A DNA stretch of 18,268 nucleotides from Bacteroides sp. (GTDB lineage Bacteria; Bacteroidota; Bacteroidia; Bacteroidales; Muribaculaceae), in the NCBI GenBank assembly GCA_014801595.1, contig JAAVDV010000038.1:1-18268 (forward strand). The letters run 5' to 3'. Position numbers and translations under genes: made by a program. The notes under the pieces were generated by a model. The model searched no databases. It saw only the letters and a program-made list of their open reading frames with translations, and was not told where the DNA came from. The stretch's first letter is position 1; each line of letters opens with the position of its first letter. This document shows, in pieces, positions 14,767 through 18,268 of the stretch.

Positions 14767-14815
14767 CAGACATCTTGTGATGCCTTGATTTGCAAAATTA
14801 CTAAAATTCAATTAA

Positions 14816-15481
14816 ATGACCAAAAGATTTCTCCACCGTATATTTCTCCTCCTCACTCTGCTGACGGCAGGAGCTTTGACCCCGGCCATGGCGCAGGAGG
14901 TGAAGACACTGCTTGTCATGGGTGATTCCATGAGCGGATGGATGGGTGAACGCCTTAACGCCTACGGTCAGACCAACGGGTTCGACGTGGCCACTATCGT
15001 ATGGGATGGTTCCACTATCAAGAAGTGGGGGGCGGAGGCTGACCGGGCCAAAAGTCTTGTCGATGAAATCAATCCTGACGCAGTCATAATCTGTCTCGGG
15101 CTCAACGAATGTGCCGAACGCAATCCGGAATCCCAACTCGGGAAACCTCTCGCTGAGATTATGGAGGCCGTTGGCGATCGTCCGTTGCTTTGGGTAGGCC
15201 CGCCCTCCTGGCCCGGCAAGGATTACGGCGAACCTTTCAATTCCTGGCTGGCAGGCAAGTTAGGTGAAAAGAGATTTTTCCTAAGCAAGGATATCGATAT
15301 GCCCCGTCAATCCGCCACCAATCCCCACCCAACGCGCGAAGGAATCAATGAATGGACAGATGCCATCGTGGAGTGGATTCCGAATAATGCCACTTTTAGT
15401 CTTCCGGGCTACGCCACTCCGACCTCAGCTCCCTCTCGCGGAAAAACTTTTATTTACCGCAAGATGAAAGAGAGTCTCTGA
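14816..15481 (+). CDS. secreted SGNH/GDSL-hydrolase-like protein
   Basis: This 221-residue protein has a Sec signal peptide (basic MTKRFLHR, a hydrophobic stretch to residue 22, and cleavage after AMA at 26). The mature part follows the SGNH fold order. Block I is VMGDSMSG with the nucleophile S38, block II Gly is G65 (WDGSTIKKW), block III is GLNE with N97, and the block V His is H171 in ATNPHPTREG. The Asp normally three residues before that His (DxxH) is absent: T168 is there. Catalysis would therefore rely on a Ser-His pair or on an acid from elsewhere. SGNH enzymes are mostly esterases or deacetylases acting on glycans, lipids or cell-wall acetyl groups; the substrate cannot be told. It is probably periplasmic. 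It stands alone, with a promoter element upstream and a strong hairpin directly after its stop. Confidence 0.82.
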   Translation: MTKRFLHRIFLLLTLLTAGALTPAMAQEVKTLLVMGDSMSGWMGERLNAYGQTNGFDVATIVWDGSTIKKWGAEADRAKSLVDEINPDAVIICLGLNECAERNPESQLGKPLAEIMEAVGDRPLLWVGPPSWPGKDYGEPFNSWLAGKLGEKRFFLSKDIDMPRQSATNPHPTREGINEWTDAIVEWIPNNATFSLPGYATPTSAPSRGKTFIYRKMKESL

Positions 15482-15487
15482 TTCATA

Positions 15488-15530
15488 TAAATCCGCCATA
15501 TCGCATCAATCCCGCGATATGGCGGATTTA
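15488..15530. terminator. perfect 17-bp hairpin after the SGNH gene
   Basis: TAAATCCGCCATATCGC (15488-15504) and GCGATATGGCGGATTTA (15514-15530) are exact reverse complements around a 9-base loop, ATCAATCCC. The hairpin starts 6 bases after the stop codon. The + strand continues CATTTATTTA, a poor U-tract, so termination is likely but not certain. The symmetry would also let it act on the other strand or protect the 3' end of the mRNA. Confidence 0.8.
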
Positions 15531-15590
15531 CATTTATTTACCATTATTAACACTCGAAACAATAAATAACAGCTCATTTAATTGTTTTAT

Positions 15591-15647
15591 AGTTGAAACC
15601 TCAGAAATAGTAAGTCAATTTGCCAAGAGTTGAATCTTAGTTGAATC
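15591..15647 (+). promoter_or_regulatory. AGTTGAA repeats upstream of frc, candidate operator
   Basis: AGTTGAATC occurs at 15628-15636 and again at 15639-15647, exactly 11 bases apart, so both copies face the same side of the helix. A third, partial copy (AGTTGAAAC) is at 15591-15599. The two adjacent copies directly precede a weak -7-like GAAGTTTG at 15649-15656. Same-face direct repeats at a promoter are a common layout for an activator or repressor site. A link to oxalate control is inferred from position only. Confidence 0.4.
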
Positions 15648-15703
15648 AGAAGTTTGCTACGATTTATTCCCAAGGAAAATAACTTTTATTTTTAATGTTT
15701 TAG

Positions 15704-15720
15704 CGTGAAAGAAATTCACG
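15704..15720. promoter_or_regulatory. inverted repeat CGTGAA-N5-TTCACG in the frc leader
   Basis: CGTGAA (15704-15709) and TTCACG (15715-15720) are perfect reverse complements separated by AGAAA, 37 bases before the frc start. It may be a dimer-binding operator or a small RNA hairpin in the leader. Between it and the repeats at 15647 the sequence is AT-rich and holds nothing else I can name. Confidence 0.3.
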
Positions 15721-15757
15721 TTCCCCACACTTAAATTATTAATCAAAATTTAATATT

Positions 15758-17068
15758 ATGAACACAGCACCTTTGCAGGGAATTAAAGTTGTAGACTTCA
15801 CGGAAGTTCAGTCAGGTCCTTCATGCACTCAAATGCTCGCGTGGCTCGGCGCGGAAGTAATCAAAATCGAACGTCCCGGTGTCGGCGACGCTACCCGTGA
15901 CGAACTCCAGTTCAACCCCGAACTTCCGAGCTACTATTTCTTGCAGCTCAATTCCGACAAGAAATCCCTTTCTCTCGATGCCAAGACTCCTGACGGCAAG
16001 GAGGTTCTGACAAAACTCATCAAGGAATGCGACATATTCGTCGAGAACCTTCACCCGGGAGCCATGGATAAGCTCGGCTTCTCATGGGAGGAAGTACACG
16101 CCTTGAATCCCCGCTGTATCTACGGCACCATCAAGGGCTTCCCTGTATCTTCCCAGTATAAGAACCTCAAGGCCTACGAGCCTATCGCTCAGGTGACAGC
16201 AGCCGCAGCCACTACCACCGGTTGGTTTGAAGGAGCCTACAATATGCCGACACAGAGCGGCGCCGCGCTCGGCGACTCCAACACCGGTATGCACCTGCTC
16301 ATCGGTCTGCTGGCCGCCCTCCAGCAGAGAAATAAAACCGGCGAGGGCGTCTATGTATATCAGTCGATGCATAATGCCTGCCTTAACCTCTGCCGTATCA
16401 AGACACGTGACCAGCTCACGCTCGACAAGATCGGTTACCTCACCCAGTATCCGCAGTATCCCGACGAGAAGTTCGGCAAGACTGTGCCTCGCTCCGGTAA
16501 TATCGAGGGTGGCGGCGTACTCGGCTGGACCTATAAATGTCTCCCTTCCGGCCCCATGGATACGGAGGAGGAAGCCAACAACTACGTCTACGTCATCCTG
16601 CAGCGTGGCGAGAAGGATTTCGAGAAAGCCTGTCAGGCCTTCGGCTTCGAGGATTGGCTGACAAACCCGAATTTCAATACGGCCGACGCGCGTGACCGCC
16701 ATAAAAAGGAAATCTATGAGAGAATCGGCGCATGGTGTGCCAACAAGACCAAGTTTGAGGTGACTGAAATCCTCAGCAAGGCCGGTGTGCCCGTAGGTCC
16801 GGTTATCTCTACCCAGGAACTTCTCGCCGATAAGTCGCTTTATGACGGCAATACTCTCGTCAACATCAATCAGGGTGGCGAAGTCGGTGAGTTCACTACC
16901 GTCGGTGTACCTTTCACCTTCTCCAACTTCCAGCCTACCTATGGTCCTTGTCCTACACTCGGTGGCAACAATGAGGAGATCCTTACAGCTCTCGGCTACT
17001 CCAAAGAGCAGCAGGAGGCTATGGCCAAGAACGGAACCACTCAGCCCCTGGCTGACGGCCAAATGTAA
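15758..17068 (+). CDS. frc: formyl-CoA:oxalate CoA-transferase
   Basis: This 436-residue class III CoA-transferase (CaiB/BaiF family) moves CoA from formyl-CoA to oxalate, giving oxalyl-CoA and formate in the cytoplasm. The N-terminus VVDFTEVQSGPSCTQMLAWLGAEVIKIERPGVGD is the family CoA-binding start. The catalytic aspartate is D173 in SGAALGDSNTGMH, equal to Asp169 of the Oxalobacter formigenes enzyme as I recall it. A glycine loop follows in NIEGGGVLGW (E250-G253), where the Oxalobacter enzyme has four glycines. The block LNLCRIKTRDQ also matches that enzyme closely, so this is a true Frc rather than a generic family member. Length is close to the usual ~428. oxc follows after 118 bases on the same strand, which completes the pathway and supports the assignment. 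Confidence 0.95.
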   Translation: MNTAPLQGIKVVDFTEVQSGPSCTQMLAWLGAEVIKIERPGVGDATRDELQFNPELPSYYFLQLNSDKKSLSLDAKTPDGKEVLTKLIKECDIFVENLHPGAMDKLGFSWEEVHALNPRCIYGTIKGFPVSSQYKNLKAYEPIAQVTAAAATTTGWFEGAYNMPTQSGAALGDSNTGMHLLIGLLAALQQRNKTGEGVYVYQSMHNACLNLCRIKTRDQLTLDKIGYLTQYPQYPDEKFGKTVPRSGNIEGGGVLGWTYKCLPSGPMDTEEEANNYVYVILQRGEKDFEKACQAFGFEDWLTNPNFNTADARDRHKKEIYERIGAWCANKTKFEVTEILSKAGVPVGPVISTQELLADKSLYDGNTLVNINQGGEVGEFTTVGVPFTFSNFQPTYGPCPTLGGNNEEILTALGYSKEQQEAMAKNGTTQPLADGQM

Positions 17069-17104
17069 TCTCGCGTCAATTTGATTTATAGACAACATTT
17101 TTTC

Positions 17105-17152
17105 GGAACTCATCCGCACGGCAGAATGAAGTGTATACGGCGGATGAGTTTC
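17105..17152 (+). terminator. hairpin between frc and oxc, possible attenuator
   Basis: AACTCATCCGC (17107-17117) pairs perfectly with GCGGATGAGTT (17140-17150). One G-T wobble and one G-C pair extend it to 17105-17152. The loop is 22 bases and the sequence after it, TTTATAACTTT, is T-rich but interrupted. It lies in the 118-base gap between the two oxalate genes, so it may lower or set oxc expression, or stabilise an mRNA end. A separate oxc promoter after it cannot be excluded. Confidence 0.5.
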
Positions 17153-17186
17153 TTTATAACTTTCCTTACTTAAGATTTTATATATT

Positions 17187-18268
17187 ATGAATACACAAAA
17201 TAACACTTCGGCCTCGACTTCCAAGACTCCCGAATTTCCGGAACAGGTGACGGGCATGTATATACTTGCTGAATCTCTACGAAGACTGGGCCTGAATGAT
17301 GTCTATGGACTTGTCGGCATCCCGGTGACGGAAGTCGCATATGCGATGCAGAAGATAGGCATGAATTATTATGGGTTCCGCTTCGAGCAGCAGGCAGGTA
17401 TGGCCGCAGCCACCCACGGTTTCCTGACCAAGCAGCCCGGTGTGTTGCTGACTGTCTCCTCCCTCGGTTTCCTCAACGGTCTGACCGCCACGGCGAATGC
17501 CACGGTCAACTGTTATCCTATGATTCAGATTTCCGGCGCATCCGATCCTACGATGGTCGATATGAATATGGGCACATATGAACAGCTCGACCAGCTCAAC
17601 ACGGCGCGTCCTCTTGTGAAAGCCGCCTTCCGTTGCAGCTATGCCAAGGATATTCCGTCGGCCGTGGCCCGCGCCTACCGCGCCGCAGTCAGTGGCCGAC
17701 CCGGTGGTGTCTATATCGATATGACAACTCCAGCATTGGGTGAGATAATGAGCCGTGAAGAGGCCGAGAAACTTTTCTTCACCCCTGTCGATGTCTATTC
17801 CCAGGTGAAACCTAACGATGAGGCCGTGGAGCGTGCGGCTGAGGTGCTCGCTTCCGCGAAGCGTCCGGCCATATTACTCGGCAAGGGCGCGGCCTACGCC
17901 CATTCGGAGACTCTGCTCAAGGAGCTTGTGGAAAAATACAATATCCCCTATCTCCCTATGTCGATGGCGAAGGGTCTGCTTCCCGACAATGGTCCGCTCA
18001 GTGCCCTGTCATGCCGTTCGGACATCATGGAGAAGTCGGATGTCGTGCTGGTAGTCGGTGCGCGTATCAACTGGATGCTCTCCTTCGGACGCGGCAAATG
18101 GAATCCGGATGTGAAGTTCATTCAGCTTGACGTCGAACCGGAGGAGATCGACCGCAATGTGCCGATCGCTGCTCCCCTCGTCGGCGACCTGAATCTCTCG
18201 CTGAAAGCTCTGATTGACGCTATGGCGAAACGCTCCATGAATGTGGATCCCTCCTGGGTTGCAGGTCT
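17187..18268 (+). CDS. oxc: oxalyl-CoA decarboxylase (5' part, cut by the window edge)
   Basis: From ATG 17187 the frame stays open to the end of the window, giving 360 residues of a family that is usually about 565-580 long. The enzyme uses thiamine diphosphate to decarboxylate oxalyl-CoA to formyl-CoA and CO2. The N-terminal ThDP domain carries VYGLVGIPVTEVA and the activating Glu67 in FRFEQQAGMAAATHGFLT. Y131 and E132 (GTYEQLDQLN) fall where Oxalobacter formigenes has Tyr120 and Glu121. SGRPGGVYIDM, then ILLGKGAAYAHSE and LPMSMAKGLLPD, and FIQLDVEPEEIDRN mark the central domain, which binds ADP in known structures. These blocks favour Oxc over acetolactate synthase-type relatives. The first ~20 residues are a polar extension rich in Asn, Thr and Ser. 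The C-terminal ThDP-pyrophosphate domain is off the window. Confidence 0.95.
   Translation, partial: MNTQNNTSASTSKTPEFPEQVTGMYILAESLRRLGLNDVYGLVGIPVTEVAYAMQKIGMNYYGFRFEQQAGMAAATHGFLTKQPGVLLTVSSLGFLNGLTATANATVNCYPMIQISGASDPTMVDMNMGTYEQLDQLNTARPLVKAAFRCSYAKDIPSAVARAYRAAVSGRPGGVYIDMTTPALGEIMSREEAEKLFFTPVDVYSQVKPNDEAVERAAEVLASAKRPAILLGKGAAYAHSETLLKELVEKYNIPYLPMSMAKGLLPDNGPLSALSCRSDIMEKSDVVLVVGARINWMLSFGRGKWNPDVKFIQLDVEPEEIDRNVPIAAPLVGDLNLSLKALIDAMAKRSMNVDPSWVAG

Noticed and set aside
15592..15616. Possible ECF-sigma promoter (TGAAAC ... GTC) upstream of frc
   Set aside because: The spacing between AAC and GTC is shorter than the usual 16-17 bases, and the AAC part belongs to the AGTTGAA repeat family. 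The evidence is too weak to list as a promoter.
16082..17257. Long open frame on the minus strand opposite frc
   Set aside because: It is antisense to a gene with clear catalytic motifs. Long antisense frames are expected from the C-rich third codon positions here, and no domain is recognisable in it.
1..18268. Insertion sequences, phage genes, CRISPR arrays, integration sites
   Set aside because: No transposase, integrase, phage structural gene, repeat-spacer array or flanking target duplication was found on either strand. Gene order and codon style look like stable chromosomal backbone.

Overview
The window looks like a chromosomal segment of a gut Bacteroidales bacterium, most likely in or near the Muribaculaceae (S24-7). 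The signs are start regions without Shine-Dalgarno sequences but with AT-rich leaders, promoter elements close to the Bacteroidetes TTTG / TAnnTTTG pattern, a C10 peptidase fused to BspA-type leucine-rich repeats with a C-terminal sorting-like tail, and an adjacent frc-oxc oxalate pair. The family placement is inference from gene content.

Left part (1-4462, + strand). After the 3' tail of an unidentified gene comes a tight co-oriented cluster: a HepT/HI0074-like HEPN protein, an MNT-type nucleotidyltransferase (4-nt overlap), a TIGR02757 (DUF2400) protein (14-nt overlap) and valyl-tRNA synthetase (13-nt gap). A 10-bp hairpin with a U-tract ends it. A module that looks like a type VII toxin-antitoxin pair is therefore probably co-transcribed with an essential tRNA synthetase.

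Centre (4580-10100, + strand). Alanine dehydrogenase (ald), with all of its catalytic residues, ends at a strong hairpin. A 548-base stretch without a credible protein gene follows. It holds a promoter-like element, a G-quadruplex motif and a densely foldable RNA that ends in an intrinsic terminator 63 bases before the next start codon. That next gene is a 1267-residue secreted C10 cysteine peptidase / LRR protein. This structured stretch is the best candidate in the window for something undescribed: an independent small RNA or a termination-controlled leader.

Right-centre (10132-14690, - strand). Read in transcription order this is trpS, a zinc/manganese-type metal-binding lipoprotein, a ZnuC-like ATPase, a fused SpmA-SpmB membrane protein and a DUF6155 protein. 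The genes overlap or are closely spaced, so they are probably one operon. No ZnuB-type permease is present, although ABC transport needs one. The spmAB fusion occupies the place where it might be expected.

Right end (14816-18268, + strand). A secreted SGNH-hydrolase-like protein is closed by a perfect 17-bp hairpin. After a 276-base regulatory-looking gap with AGTTGAA repeats come formyl-CoA transferase (frc) and oxalyl-CoA decarboxylase (oxc, cut by the window edge). Together these two enzymes convert oxalate to formate and CO2 through CoA thioesters. No oxalate transporter is visible inside the window.
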